Part shown: positions 24,094 through 36,600 of the stretch, in pieces
How positions within the stretch are numbered: position 1 is the first letter of the stretch
Layout: each line of letters starts with the position of its first letter
Assembly: GCA_030272585.1 (NCBI GenBank)
Contig: BSYQ01000001.1
Location: forward strand, 2,356,001 to 2,420,000
Length of the DNA stretch: 64,000 bases
DNA from: Bryopsis sp. KO-2023
Taxonomy: Eukaryota; Chlorophyta; Ulvophyceae; Bryopsidales; Bryopsidaceae
Direction of reading: 5' to 3'
The notes under the pieces: generated by a model
Seen by the model: only the letters and a program-made list of their open reading frames with translations
Told to the model about the DNA's origin: nothing
Databases searched by the model: none
Translations under genes and position numbers: made by a program

Positions 24094-24945
24094 TCACTAG
24101 CACCCCCACCCCTGTTGCAACTGCATCGAATTTTGGCTTCCCACCTAGGGGACCAGTCCTGCACACCGGGCTCTGTCGGGGCTCCGTTTCAGCTCCTTGA
24201 CTCGGTCTTCGGTCTTCGGGCTTCAGGGTCATCGGGGGCTTCGGGCTCGGGCTTGGGCTTGGGCTTGGGCGGCACCTGTTGCGTGGGGCAAGGAGACCAC
24301 AGTGCCTCCTCACCCCACAACACCAATGAACAGTCAATAGATCGTTTTGCCAATAATAAGAAAAAACAAGCACAACAGAAAAAAAATCAGCAAGACAGCT
24401 ACATACCATAGCCCATGAGCTTGAAACGGTGGAGGGGCCCTCAAGAGAAGCCCTCCAGTGATTTGGCCACGGTCTTGAGGCACAGGCACAGGCTCAGGCA
24501 CAGGCTCCGGCACAGGCTTGGACTGGGGGTATGGGGAAAAAAGGGGGCACGGGGTTAAGAGGGGCGGGGACTGGGGGGCATGGTGTGGAGGACGGTCCCT
24601 CTAGGCAGGAAGCCCTGCCAAGGAAACCTCTGCGCACTGAATGATTGATTGATTGTCGAACAGGGGTGGGGGTACTAATCTAATATGCGACGGTGCTCCT
24701 CAGTCCCCCAAATCTGGTTTTTTCTGTCCCAAATCTGGTTTTTTCTGTGAACTATTTCGCAAACAAACCCTTTTTTTGTGTTCTATGAAAAACGACCCTT
24801 TTTTTTTCTCCCTCTCTACTCCTTTTTTTCACCCAGTTTTGATTTTAGAATTTCTGTTTTTATATTTGAGTTTTATTTTAAACCTATTAATCAGTGGGGA
24901 GTGAATCCTCACACCATGTCGCATCCTAGCCTCCTCTGATATCTT
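24094..24945 (-). repeat. LTR-like direct repeat unit (right arm, inner copy)
   Basis: This is the reverse-complement counterpart of 1828-2640, with a 24 bp internal tandem duplication and a variable number of GGCTTG/GGCACAG repeats. It pairs as a direct repeat with 26465-27305. Confidence 0.68.
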
Positions 24946-26464
24946 TTTTTTGAATACTTTTGTCAAGTTTCTTTTCCCCCTAGATTCTAATTGTTTTTTT
25001 TTCCACATTGGCACACAGTTGGTATCCAAAGGCTGTCCAGTCCAACTCTTAATCCCAAGGTCTGATTAATCCTCTGCCAGCCAACATCCTGCCAGCTCTT
25101 GACCAATCAAACAGCCCTACATCCAGCAGGAGACAAAATCAACACAGTTTCAGGATGGGAGTATATCTCTATGTGCGCAAAACCTCACTCCCAGGAAAGA
25201 AAAACGAAAGATAATTCTTAAAAAAAAACATTTCTGCAATTACCAGCCCAGGAGGATATCACTGGAAGCAACCAATCGAAACACACGAGTTCCTCTAAAA
25301 TATAATTCTATACAGAAGAATTGATGCAAGAGAAGAAATGCGAAAAACAACTCACCTTTTCATTTTTCACGGCCTCCCATTCCAACACCCCAAAAGCAAT
25401 CATCGCTCAGTATCACCAGCCAGCAGTATTCCAAGTTGCATCTACAGAACCTTGTCTTTTTGAACTCAACCTCCAATGAGAGCTCCATGTTGCTGATGTT
25501 GCAAACCTCTTGTCTTGCAGCAATCGGTGATTGACTTTCTCGAAATTCAATGAAATCTGTCTTTTGCAGTGTTGCAAAGCTCGCAATCAAATACTGACAG
25601 AAAACTTGAGACAAGCTTCCTCCATCTCTTTCTCAGAAATGATTCTTCTAATGCCGAAAAAAAAGCGGCAGATTGTGCAGTTATTCGAGAAAACCGTGCT
25701 CAGTTGAATTTGAATGCAGAACTCCCCATGCAGTCTTGATGCAGGGAAATATAACCACCAATGATTTTTGAAATACGAACAACCCAGTGTTTGTTGGAAG
25801 ACTATCCATTTCATTTCAGAAAAACATATTTGCATGAGCCAAGAAGAACCTGACCAGGAAATGAAGAACATAGCTCCAGTTGTATTGATGACCAAGACTC
25901 CATGTTGTGGTCCGGTAGAATAATATCGAAGATGTTTGCCACAAGCCCAGGGGCTCTGAATTTGAGGTGGCTGAGTTACATCGATAGGGATGATATTCAC
26001 TTGAATGCATCTTGAAATCATGTTGCAAAAAACAAGAACTTGATTTTTTAAACAGAACGTCACCCAACAGATCTGGGCAGCAAAGTAGGATCACTTCCGA
26101 ACCCGGCGATCTCGCCAAAACCCACCCAGCCAACTTTGCCACGAGGTGTTGAACAAAAACGATGCTACCATTGAAAACTGAATGCCAGAGTAGACTGCTT
26201 GAGACTTTGTCCATGAATATTCAGAATATTCAGAGTTACAGATATTTTCATGTTGAGGAAAGTAGCAACAGAAAGCCTCAAAACTTGAAGGAGGCCCAAC
26301 AGATTTGACCGATCTTTGATAACAATCCTCGAATTGAACTTGCTCCATGAAGTACAACCCATACAGAAACGCTGTTGAGAAGTTGCAGTTTGCCATCTTC
26401 CACTTGAGGTGCTCGAACGAACCACTTGTTTACGCCTTGGCTTTTTTTTCCATGCTTTGCCCCC

Positions 26465-27305
26465 ACCCCTGATTTTCGTTGAAGGGGGTCCCCTGCCCGG
26501 GGGACCAGTCCTGCACACCGGGCTCTGTCGGGGCTCCGTTTCAGCTCCTTGACTCGGTCTTCGGTCTTCGGGCTTCAGGGTCATCGGGGGCTTCGGGCTC
26601 GGGCTTGGCTTGGCTTGGGCGGCACCTGTTGCGTGGGGCAAGGAGACCACAGTGCCTCCTTACCCCACAACACCACTGAACAGTCAATAGATTGCTTTCG
26701 TAAGAATTGAAAAAAAACAAGCACAACAGAAAAAAATCAGCAAGACAGCTACATACCATAGCCCATGAGCTTGAAACGGTGGAGGGGTCATGAAGAGAAG
26801 CCCTCCAGTGATTTGGCCACGGTCTTGAGGCACAGGCTCCAGCACGGCACAGGCACGGGCTTGGACTGGGGGTATGGGGAAAAAAAGGGGGCACGGGGTT
26901 AAGAGGGGCGGGGACTGGGGGGCATGGTGTGGAGGACGGTCCCTCCAGGCAGGACGACCCCGGGCGTTGAAACCTATGCGCACTGAATGATTGATTGATT
27001 GTAAACCAGGGGTGGGGGCACTAACCTAAAATGCGACGGTGCTCCTCAGTCCCCAAATCCGTTTTTTTCTGTGAACTATTCCATAAACAAACTCCTGTTT
27101 TTCTCTTCGACCTGTTTTTTTCTTTTTTTTCCCTCTTTACTCCTTTTTTCTACCCAGTTTTGATTCGTGAATTTTTTCTGAAACCAAGAAACATCTGCTT
27201 TTGCTGCTTTTTCGTATTTGAGAATTTTTTTTTTTTACCTATTAACCAGTGGGGAGTGAATCCTCACACCATGTCGCATCCTAGCCTCCTCTGATATCTT
27301 TTTTT
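26465..27305 (-). repeat. LTR-like direct repeat unit (right arm, outer copy)
   Basis: This is the counterpart of the partial unit at 1-330. The half beyond 27000 is clearly more degraded than the inner copy: the segment at 27050-27300 has substitutions and indels but keeps the 'cctcctctgatatctttt' end. It marks the outer limit of the inverted-repeat arm. Confidence 0.65.
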
Positions 27306-27350
27306 TCAATTCTTTATTCTCTCCCTAGATTCTAATTGTTTTTTTTTCCC

Positions 27351-28357
27351 CTCCAAATGTATGAATTGGAACACAGTAAGATTTTCATAGATGCAATTTA
27401 ACTGATTCCATTCCTTAAGCCGAATGGAAGCGAATTGCGTAACGTTACGCGAGTTAACTCGGTCAGTTTGCATATTTTGTTGAAAAGGATTTCGAAAGTG
27501 GCCAAGAAAAGAAAAGAAGCCTTCGGAAATCAAGAACTCGGTTTGATGGAGTCGAATACTTCACATGTTTCTTGGGCGGAAAAGGAAAATACAAACAGGC
27601 GGAAAGCTTGGGGCGGAGGGCACCCTCCTAAACAGTCCAGTGGAGTGTTGCACTCTTGCGGAAGCGTAAACCGGGCCTCCGTTACGCGAAGGAACGCAAA
27701 GAAAATTGCGGGGGGAAGAAACCGAAGAATTGCGGCGGATGACAGTTCGACACGGACGCCCAGCCCTCGAGGCTCATTTAGATAATGGAAAAATTAAAAA
27801 ATAAATTCTACACACAGCAAGCTCGATCGGCTTATGTACGAGGCACCCAACCTCGTGCCCAGCTTTTTTTGGGCGGAGGCGTTAATAGGCGTTAGACAGT
27901 CTTTTTTTTCTTGGATACCTTTCCTCAGCCGGGATGCTATTCTTAGCATGTGTCAGGGGTGCGAACGCAGAATTCGATTCAATGGAATCTGACTGCTCAA
28001 CGGCATTAACTGATGGCTAGTAAACATAAGCATGGATTTCTATGGTGAATAAGGGAATATAGCCTGGTCTGCCCTTCATTCCAACCATCAGGTCTTAATT
28101 GTTGAGAAACATAATCAAAAATTGAAAGCTTCTTTCACCCTCATCAACATCAACATCCTCCCAGAAAGGGGTTACATCCGATAATTCCCAACAACCCCCC
28201 CCCTCAGTTCAAACTTATTAAGTTGCCACTCATGCCACTCATAGCTATGCAGCTGTGCATCCCTCCAAAAAACAATGAAAAACAGACAAAAAAACAGCAA
28301 TTCACAGGGCTCGTTTGTTGGTAGATTCATCTGCACGCATGCCCAAAGTCATGACAA
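27351..28357. other. Gene-poor spacer beyond the inverted repeat
   Basis: I see no supported gene in this 1 kb stretch. Plus-strand frames at 27435-27785 have low-complexity, basic composition and no splice-supported continuation. A C9 tract lies near 28195. The 3' UTR of the minus-strand dioxygenase gene probably occupies the right end. Confidence 0.5.
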
Positions 28358-30663
28358 TCAAGCTGTGATGGGTCCAGCGTAGCCCTCATGTGTGGAGGCG
28401 TATTTGTCCAGGAGGTGCTGGCCGGACATGATGGGGGGATATGCAGGTTTTTTGCCATCACAGCAGGACGGGATGACCTCCACCAGAGTTTCGAAGTTTG
28501 GATCGTAAAAGAATGGAGCGGAATATCTGACTCTTCCTTCCAAATTCAGCACTCGATGAACGGTGGACATGAATTTCCCATTGGTCCATCTATCTCATGC
28601 CAGAACCACCAAAAAAAAACAGAGGCTAAATCAGTTTCGCTTTTTTTTTTCAGAGCATGACACTTATGGTCAGGAAAAGGAGCCGGGGGAGGCGGGGGGA
28701 GGAATGAAAAGTCTAAAATTTGGTCGATTAGCTTTGTGGTTGGCTTGACCTGACCTTTCCAGCATATCCCCAATGTTTATAATGAATGTTCCTGGGATGG
28801 GTTGAACGTCAGTCCATGTCCCCTTGATGTTGATTTGCAGGCCAGGCACATCATCATTGGCCAAAATCGTCAGCATCCCATAGTCGGAATGAGCTCCTGC
28901 TCTCCACCACAGCACAACCAAACTACTTTTATCCCTCTTTTCTTGACTGGTTCAGCAGTGCAATCTCTGGTCGCCAAAGAACTTTAAAAAATAATAAAGC
29001 AAACGAAGACTGCCATGTGTGGGTGAAAAAAGCTGTCAAAGCCCATAACAGCAAATGCCCAGGTGGTGTCCATCATCAGCAGAGATTTTTTTGTTGTTTT
29101 TTTTGCTGCCATTATCATTGCAAACAGCGATTCTTATTGATTTTCACCGGCAGCAAATATTCCCTTGGTGGGATCCGAAACTTCGGAAGAGTATTTCAAC
29201 AGCCTCAGAAACGCCATTGGACGCTCAAATTTCTTCAAAAAAAAGCCTTTCGGGAGCCCCAAAGCAAGATCGAAGAAGCCGAGCAATCTGCGAAAGTGTC
29301 CAGTGTGTTGGTGCAGCTTTTTTTTTCACAAGAGGAATGGCACAGAATGAATCAATCGTCCCTTGCCTCGGTAAAACCAGCAATAATAGGGGAGGGCCCA
29401 TGAACCATATGGAAAGGCCAATATGGCCTTTCCATATTATTTTCTTACAATTTCATCCAGTGGGGAACAACACTCGCAACTTTCAATTTGATTAAAATCA
29501 ATTTAATCTCTTTTTTTTTTGGGGGGGGGGGGGTGGAGGGTAAGAAATTGATTCACAGAGATGTGCCTGATATTGATGGAAGCAGACATTACCTATTTCC
29601 CAGGTCTGTCATGGCTGCTTGATATTCCTCTGTAGCCTTCCTGAAGCCTGGAAGCACGGATTCATCAGGCCATTGATTTGGTCCATGCAGAGGCAATTTG
29701 GCTTCCTCACTGTCAGCTGCAATCTACCCATGAAAAAGAAACGGAAAAAAAAATACCCCCACTCAGACCTCCCTTAATGTCAAGATTAAATCAAGAATTG
29801 GAAACTTGGATGCGAAGAACCAACATCGAGAAAAAAAAAACTTGAAAAGGAAAAACAAAACAAAAAACTGATGCTTTCGCTGAAATATATGCTGGCCGTT
29901 GACTGGAGCTCGACCCCTCACCTCCCTACTGAAGTAGAACCCCTCTTTCGTGTCGCCTTTGGATTGATTGGGACCATCCAGCGTTTCCTCCTCAAAGGGG
30001 GTGTAACCCTTGTTGTTCTCATCCTGCAGCACTTTCATTTTTTCCTCCAATGGCAAGGCAAAGAGCTTCTCCATCTTCGAAAAATAATCATTCTTGAACG
30101 ATTCCGGAAGCCCATGATTGCTGACTGGAAACAAAAAAAAGTTTGAATTGCATCGAACCTGAAACCCCACCCATCCCACAACATACCAAATTTCACCCCA
30201 ATTCCTCCCACTATCTGAGAGAACATGACCCAGCTCTGAATCAACTCTAAATCCTCCCTTTCACAAAATTTCATGGTCGGTCGCAATGCTGAAACTTTCG
30301 ATGGTGCCCACTGATGAGTCATTTGCCAGATACTCACTGTAGAAGAATCCTACTGTTGTGCATGCCTGGTAAATGAGTTCCCCCACTGTTTTTTCATCCA
30401 GGGAGAGGTCGATCACTGGCACCTGCTTGGCAACACAATGAATTTGGATCGATAATCAAACCAGGATCAAGGCCCAGAATGGACACCACACACAATCTGT
30501 TTTTCCAAAACGAGAAAGTGATGTGGAAGCTTCTGTCCTGTAGTTGTAGAATTTTTTTTTTGGCGGCTACTTCCTGGGATTGATTGATTTGTTTATCGAT
30601 TCGGTGCGGGTGAATGGTTGTGTAACGAGCAATGTGGAGGATTCGAACCTTCAGTTCATTCAT
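28358..30663 (-). CDS. 2-oxoglutarate/Fe(II)-dependent dioxygenase, IPNS-like
   Basis: This is an isopenicillin-N-synthase/gibberellin-oxidase-fold dioxygenase, soluble, with unknown substrate. Seven exons join with matching phases to 315 aa: 30649-30663, 30338-30422, 29922-30124, 29593-29723, 29148-29287, 28755-28896 and 28358-28589. The tiny first exon (MNELK) is chosen because it joins in phase to VPVIDLSLDEKTVGE, the standard start of the family. All key residues are visible: the iron ligands His and Asp in GAHSDYGMLT, the distal His in STVHRVLN, and the co-substrate Arg in the RYSAPFF motif. GFFYISNHGLPESF and GDMLERWTNGKF are also typical. It starts 188 bp from the lumen-protein gene, in divergent orientation. 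The exact reaction cannot be told from sequence. Confidence 0.92.
29407..29437. other. Perfect 13-bp hairpin in a dioxygenase intron
   Basis: Arms atatggaaaggcc (29407-29419) and ggcctttccatat (29425-29437) pair perfectly around a 5-base loop. It sits in the intron between exons 29593-29723 and 29148-29287 of the minus-strand dioxygenase gene. Confidence 0.85.
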
Positions 30664-30851
30664 TGTGGCAGAAGACTCTTTCTTTCAGTTTGCGACGGTC
30701 TTGAACAACGTCTGTGGAACTCGTTCGTTGCCACCCACGTGCTTCCCAATCGTACGAAATATGCGGGTGTAATACTTGCGTGAACCTGGTTTCGCCAAAC
30801 GATCTGAAACTCAACCTCCTGCACGAAACCGCCGTTGCCACCTTGCCAACA
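30664..30851. promoter_or_regulatory. Shared divergent promoter region (inferred)
   Basis: There are 188 bp between the ATG of the dioxygenase (minus) and the ATG of the thylakoid-lumen protein (plus). No TATA box is obvious. The region is GC-richer than nearby introns. The call rests on head-to-head spacing. Confidence 0.4.
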
Positions 30852-32819
30852 ATGGTCTTCACCTCTTCCGTCTTTGGCACCCCATGCGCCGCCGTGAACC
30901 CTCTGGCGCGCCGCGCGCAACCGAAGCCGTACAAGGTGCGTGAAACGTGGACGTACAGTCTCAGAACCGCCCCCTCAGTCGAAGGTCGTCACCCGATCGC
31001 CGAAACTTTGGTTATGAAGCTGGCAGTGTGTGCCTATGCGTCGTTAGGGGTGCGTGGTGTGCTCTTCTTCAAAAAACCATGAGGATCAGAGACCGTGCAA
31101 CAGGCGGAGCTTGATGTCGGGCCTAGGCGTCGGTCTGCTCGTCGCCAGTGCCTTCGACTCCACAAGTGTAGCAAACGCGGTGAGCTTTTTTGTTCACTCT
31201 CCAGAATCTGGTCAGATATTCAGCCCGAGAAAGAAAGCGTCTTGAGGATTGTGTGTTCGTGTTTTTCCCAGGCAGGCTTTGGGTCATACATGAAGAAGAA
31301 AATGCTTGATCCACTGGACACCTACGTTGCTCCTCTGCTCGCTGCTAGAGATGAGCTTGTGTATTCTTGTGCAGTTGCTGGTGAGCAAACCACATTGAAA
31401 CAGTTTTCAGTTTTTATCTGGATGATGAATGGGCCCAAATAATTTCTATCAATAATGGAGAATGTGAACATTAGGGCCCGATTTAACTAATCAACCAAAT
31501 TTTCTTTCCTAATGAGGGATTGAGTCAACAAGGCGAAGTATACACAATGTAAAGGAAGTATACATATATAATTCAGGATGAATTATTTTATTTTTTCCCC
31601 ACGCTCAACTGTGCAAGGAAAATAAATTTTTGGGATGCACACAGAAGCAGCAAATCAATTTGTCAGACTGGATTGAATGCAGTTAGCTTCTGTTGACATA
31701 TAATGTTTTTTGCAGAAACTGATGTTCTTGAAGCACGAAGCATGTTGCGATCGGGTAATGGGAAAGAACCACTTTCTAGAGCTATCAAATAACCTTACCA
31801 CATTCCTTTTTTTTTTTTGAGGGGGGGGGGAAGAGGGGGACGTCATTTTTTTTGAAAGATATCCCTGTGGATTTGCATGCACAGATAGGCCAATCTGTGG
31901 AAGTTTGGAGGTAGTCTTTGTGTCAGTTTGTTCCTCTATGCCCATCAAACGTATATATACAATTTTTTTCGGGGGGTGTCATGACAGGTTCACTGTATTG
32001 TGCTTTGTACATATACACTTGGTGGGATTTTCAATTTCTTCCCGAACATGAGTTGATGAGTCTTAGAAATAAAATCAACTGGTGCTGTCTTTGCCTCGTT
32101 TTCCCTCCAGGTGCTCTGTCAGGCTTCCGGGTGAATGCACGGGCAGTCGGTGAATATGCTGAGGTAAGCAAAACAGAAGGGAAAAAATAATTAAAACATA
32201 CATGCCTCCATTTCCGCCCCCGAAAAACGAAAACTGGATAATGAAAGGATGTTAATTTTTTGAGCATTATTTGCTCGCTTTGTTCACGGACCATGAGGGA
32301 GAATTATATGTAACACTGTGATAGGCGTTTTTGCATGTGCGATAGAGACTGGAAACATCTTCAGATGGAAAGAAACTGGTGGATACTGCCATCGGCAAGC
32401 TGGAAAAATATGATTCGGTGCTGCTCCAGCTGTCCAGAGATCAGACCCCTGACAAACAGCCAAAGTAAGTGGGAAAATAAATTGCAAAATTACAGCAGAG
32501 ATGTGTTCATATGTTTCGGTAGTAAGCATCTGGCTGGACAATTTTTCCTCTCAAGTGGTGGTATAGCAGTGGCATTTTCCGAAAGAGAAAGAAAAGGTTC
32601 AGTCAGAAAAGATCCATGCCTATCCTTGCAGATTCCTTGATATTGTAATATATCTGTATTTATTCCATTAAATTCTGTCAATTAAGTGAAGCTTCCTATC
32701 AACACTCCATATTTGTCGATTGCCCCATTTCCAGAGAGTTGCTGGAGGAATCCCTGTCTGCCATCGATGCTTTGATAGGGACGGTACCGGCTGATGTCAT
32801 GAAAGATGTGCGAGGTTGA
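30852..32819 (+). CDS. Thylakoid-lumen protein with twin-arginine transit peptide
   Basis: Seven exons join in phase to 194 aa: 30852-30935, 31084-31179, 31272-31380, 31716-31754, 32111-32163, 32346-32464 and 32735-32819. Residues 1 to about 35 are a Ser/Ala/Arg-rich stromal leader (MVFTSSVFGTPCAAVNPLAR). A twin-arginine signal follows: RRSLMSGLGVGLLVASAF, with a VANA-A processing site near residue 60. This predicts import into the lumen by the Tat pathway. The mature part is alpha-helical (FGSYMKKKMLDPLDTYVAPL, VDTAIGKLEKYDSVLLQLSR, ELLEESLSAIDALIGTVPAD). It resembles small PSII-associated lumen proteins such as the MPH2/TL16 or PsbQ-like group. I am confident of the location but not of the exact family. 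Confidence 0.78.
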
Positions 32820-33606
32820 AGCGTTTTTCACGGCCCCGGGGTTGATCAAGTCGGCTGTTTTTTTTTTTTTTTCTGGGGAAAAAACATTCAAAGGAAGAAG
32901 AAAAGGGGGAAAAGAAAAGACTTTGGGATTCGAATGGGAATGCTGATTTGCATTATTGTGGTGTTTTGCCAAATTGAGTCACAACAGCAAGACCACACAG
33001 TGTTTGTTTCATAACAACAGCTGTGCTGATGATAATGTGCTGCGTTGATTTTGATATTATTCATTCTTTTGATTTTCTGTTGTCTCTGTATTTCCTGTGT
33101 CTGTCTGCACAATGAAAACATCCACCCAAACACGGATGTTTTTCTCCAAGCAAGTGGAAAAAAGCATTTCTTCTATGGAAGCCTGTCGTATTTCTTCTTT
33201 TGGGGAAATTTTCCCCATTTTTTGTGAAATTTCCAAGAGGAGTGAATTTGTGAAAAGTCCCACCAGCTCGGTTATCTTGAACAGTTCAGATATCCCTCCT
33301 ATTCCGTTCAAAGGTGATTTTAACAACTCTTGGTATGTTTTAACCATAATTGTTAAACCTCATCGACACAGCAACTTATACATATCTCTTGGAGGCAACT
33401 GTGCATTTATCAACCATTGAACTCTCGTCAAAATTCCCATCATTATGACAGGAATGGATTCTTGAAATGCATTCCAATATCGTCAGTTTTCCTACTCAGT
33501 TCTCAAAAACAAATAAAAGCAAAAAACAAAAACAAAAAAAGAAAATTGTCAGGGAAGGAAAGGTAAGCAAATAGCTGTGGACGTTTCGATTGCAGTCCTG
33601 ATTGGT
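32820..33606. other. Convergent intergenic region
   Basis: This spacer lies between the lumen-protein gene and the end of the protease gene. It holds a T-run followed by a purine-rich stretch at 32860-32930. A 96-codon minus-strand frame ends at 33057, but it has no recognisable domain and no splice link to the protease. I see no supported gene. Confidence 0.5.
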
Positions 33607-36600
33607 TCAAGTGACTGGGATGGCCGATTTTGGTTTTGTCACCACAGGGCTGAGATGTCGAATTTCCTCTTGGGTCACTGCATCCAAAACAAGAAACAAT
33701 GAACAAGAAATTTGAGCAGTTTTAAGAAAAATAGGGGTTTCCTTTCATGACCATGAAAAGAATAACACATGTCAAAACTAAGAGTAAATGCCCTTGTGTG
33801 TGGCGTTTGAGTGTTCATTCAATTACATGCATGGCATACAGAGGCCGAATCTTAAGCAAATGCTTGTTTATGGTTGATATCTTACCCCTGTCCAAGACCA
33901 CACCACTGTCAAAATCAGGATGAACCAAGGGTACTCCTGGAGCTCCTTTCAGAAAGCAAATTCGGTCTATCTTATCCCTGGACCAAGATTTGCACCCTGA
34001 AAACGCACAACATTAAATTCTCAAGCAAGGATTTGTAGAAAAACGGCCGTACATCTGAAAACCAGTAACACTGCCCCACCCAAAGCAACATTTACTTCTT
34101 GCCAAACGAGGACAGGCACTGACTAAATCCTCAGCATATTTTGGAATATTACAAACGAAAAAACAAGGGCAGGGAAGTTGAAGGGGTTGATTCATCTCAC
34201 CCATTTTTCATGGATGGGCTCATGAGCAGCCTTGCTGCCTTATACAAACATGCAGATATAAATATTTTTTGGGGGTGCCCTGAACCCCCCGGAAAAACAA
34301 ACTACGCTTTGGATAGTCTTTCGATATGGTTGGCAAAGAGCTGTTGCTGGACGTTTTCACAGAGTGGTTGGAATGAAACCACTGTATGAAAATGCTCACC
34401 CGCAGTTTCCAGGCAAAACTCGCAGCATGCCACAGGCCCGGGCGTCTCCATTGGATAAACATCTTCCAGATCGCCCTCAAAGAGCTCTGTCCCCGCCAAA
34501 AGGGCACAAGGCGAGTCCAAAGAAACAGCCTCCGCTGTTTCAAACCCACACCTCGTTTTTCCAACAACATTAAAAATAAAATTCAAAATTTAAAAGCGTG
34601 TTTGGGTGACCAGAGTATTATTATTATTATTAATCGGATTTTATCCCTTCCCCGAAACAACCCAAGTTGCAGTTCATGTAAGGTGGGTGAGGAGAAATCC
34701 TGTTTTTTTCTTTCTTACATGGAACTGCAACTTAGTGGGTTGTTTTTGAGGATAATTCTCCTCACCCACCTGAGGCGAGAGTGCCGCTTGCCCAAATCCC
34801 TTTCGGATCATAACTGAGCTCCTGAGCGTCTGCCGAAGACCACCCCAACATGCATGCATTCTCAGGGAACACGCTGCCAGAGCACCTCACCCCGTAAGGA
34901 CCCCATCTCGCATCCTCATCTTCACATTTCAGCGTTTTCGAGTAGCACCCCCCTTGACCCATGATGCAGAACGACCACATGTTGCATCCCTCCCTCAATC
35001 TGCATTCCTGACAGCAATCCATTGCATGGAACACCGTGGGCTCCTCCGTCTCGGAATTCACGTCCAGGCTTAGGATTTTGGAGTATGGTGCCGTGCTGCT
35101 GGTTCTCTCCGAGGTGCAGTCTTTGTATCGATCTGAGACGTGTTCATGCAAGATACACCAAAATAAAAAAACCCTGAGATTCCTGATTAGTAATTGACAA
35201 CTACCACGAGTCCAGTTCTTTTTCGAAAAACACAAGGGAAGAATCGCTTTGGCCTGCACCTTCGATGATTCCACTGGTGCATGCACTGCAAGGAGCCTCA
35301 GCTGGGATTTCCTCACGTAAATAGCACGCGCCTGGGAAACCCCCAAAAAGAATACCATCAATCAGTTTGTTTTTTGTCGGTTGATCAGCTGGTGCATTTT
35401 GGTGCAGCATCCCCCCCCGGCCCCCTCATTTTTTTCAGGTTTGGAGAGGAAATGGGGGTGTTTCGAAATGAAGAGGAGGGAGGATCCTTAGCACTGAAGA
35501 TTGCACGAACCACAATCATGTTTGCTTGTTTGTTGGTTTGTTTGTTCCTTCATCCATTCAATTTTCTTTTTAGCAGCTGGGGGGAGGGGGGGACCTCACC
35601 TCGAGGCTCATTCTTTGTCTTCACGGTGATTATCGTCCAAGCCCAGCAGTCTGCACCGAAAAAAATTAAAAAATAATAATATATTGTTGGGGATAAAAAG
35701 ATGAGGGTGGTGAAATATCAAGAAGCAACAAATTAAGGTATGGTGATATTGATACCCTGAACAATCCAGTGACACGATATCAGCAGGCTCCAAAAGGGGG
35801 GGGGGGGGAAGTGGCTGGAGAAACCTTTCGTCAAATAGCTTGTTATAAATTCTGTAAAATTTACAAAAATGAGAAAATCTAAACAATATTCCGATCAAAT
35901 TTTCAGTTCTCTCTCTCTTTTGTTCTTGATTTTTTAAAAAATTTTGACCCTTGCCTGGATGTTCCCTGCAGAGTTGACAGCACTCTTCGGGTGAATTGAC
36001 TATGTCTTCTTTGCCGTCGTTCAACAGCAGAGATTCATCACCCTTGTAAGCAACGCCGACCAGCATTCTGCAAGGCCCTGCACACAGCCAAGAAAACCCA
36101 TTTGCCAAAACCTTTTCGATACACGAGAAAAAATATTCTATAATTATTTCGATCGAGTTTATTTTTGAAAAAAAATCATTTTCCCAAAATAAGTTCACAA
36201 AGCGCTTGCACCACACCTGGAATCGTGGCTTGGTCGATCATATGATATCTTCGCTCCAGTCCGGGTATCAGTTCTCGGAGCAGGTGAATGTCATCACTCT
36301 CGTCGACTGAAAAAAAAAATGTCCAGCTTTTTTTACGTATGAAGTGAATGCAGCAATTTAAAAATAAATAAAAAATATATATGTACACACATGCCAATTT
36401 TTTTCGACCAATCGTCCGAAGTCTGAATTCTTTTTTTCTCTTTTTTTTTTTTTTGGTGATGTCGAGGCTTGGTCAATGTATCTGATTTGACATTTTTGAG
36501 GAAAAAAAATAAAGGCACACAGCAGCACTGTATCCGCACACCTCGCCCACAAAGAAAAAAAAACAAAAAAACAATTCATTCTCTCTGTTTATTAAATTGT

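Larger units (their letters stand above)
20390..27350 (-). repeat. Right arm of large inverted repeat
   Basis: This is the reverse-complement partner of 1-6150. Differences between the arms are small indels and point changes. The right arm has a tandem duplication of about 24 bp near 24710-24750 (a repeated 'ctgtcccaaatctggtttttt'-type unit). It also has a 12-15 bp insertion near 22480-22505, and a 12 bp difference near 23628-23640. It extends further outwards than the visible left arm, with a second, degraded copy of the LTR-like unit at 26465-27305. I recognise no transposon protein in it. Confidence 0.92.

Noticed and set aside
27435-27785. Plus-strand 116-codon frame
   Set aside because: Basic low-complexity sequence just outside the repeat, without splice-supported neighbours.
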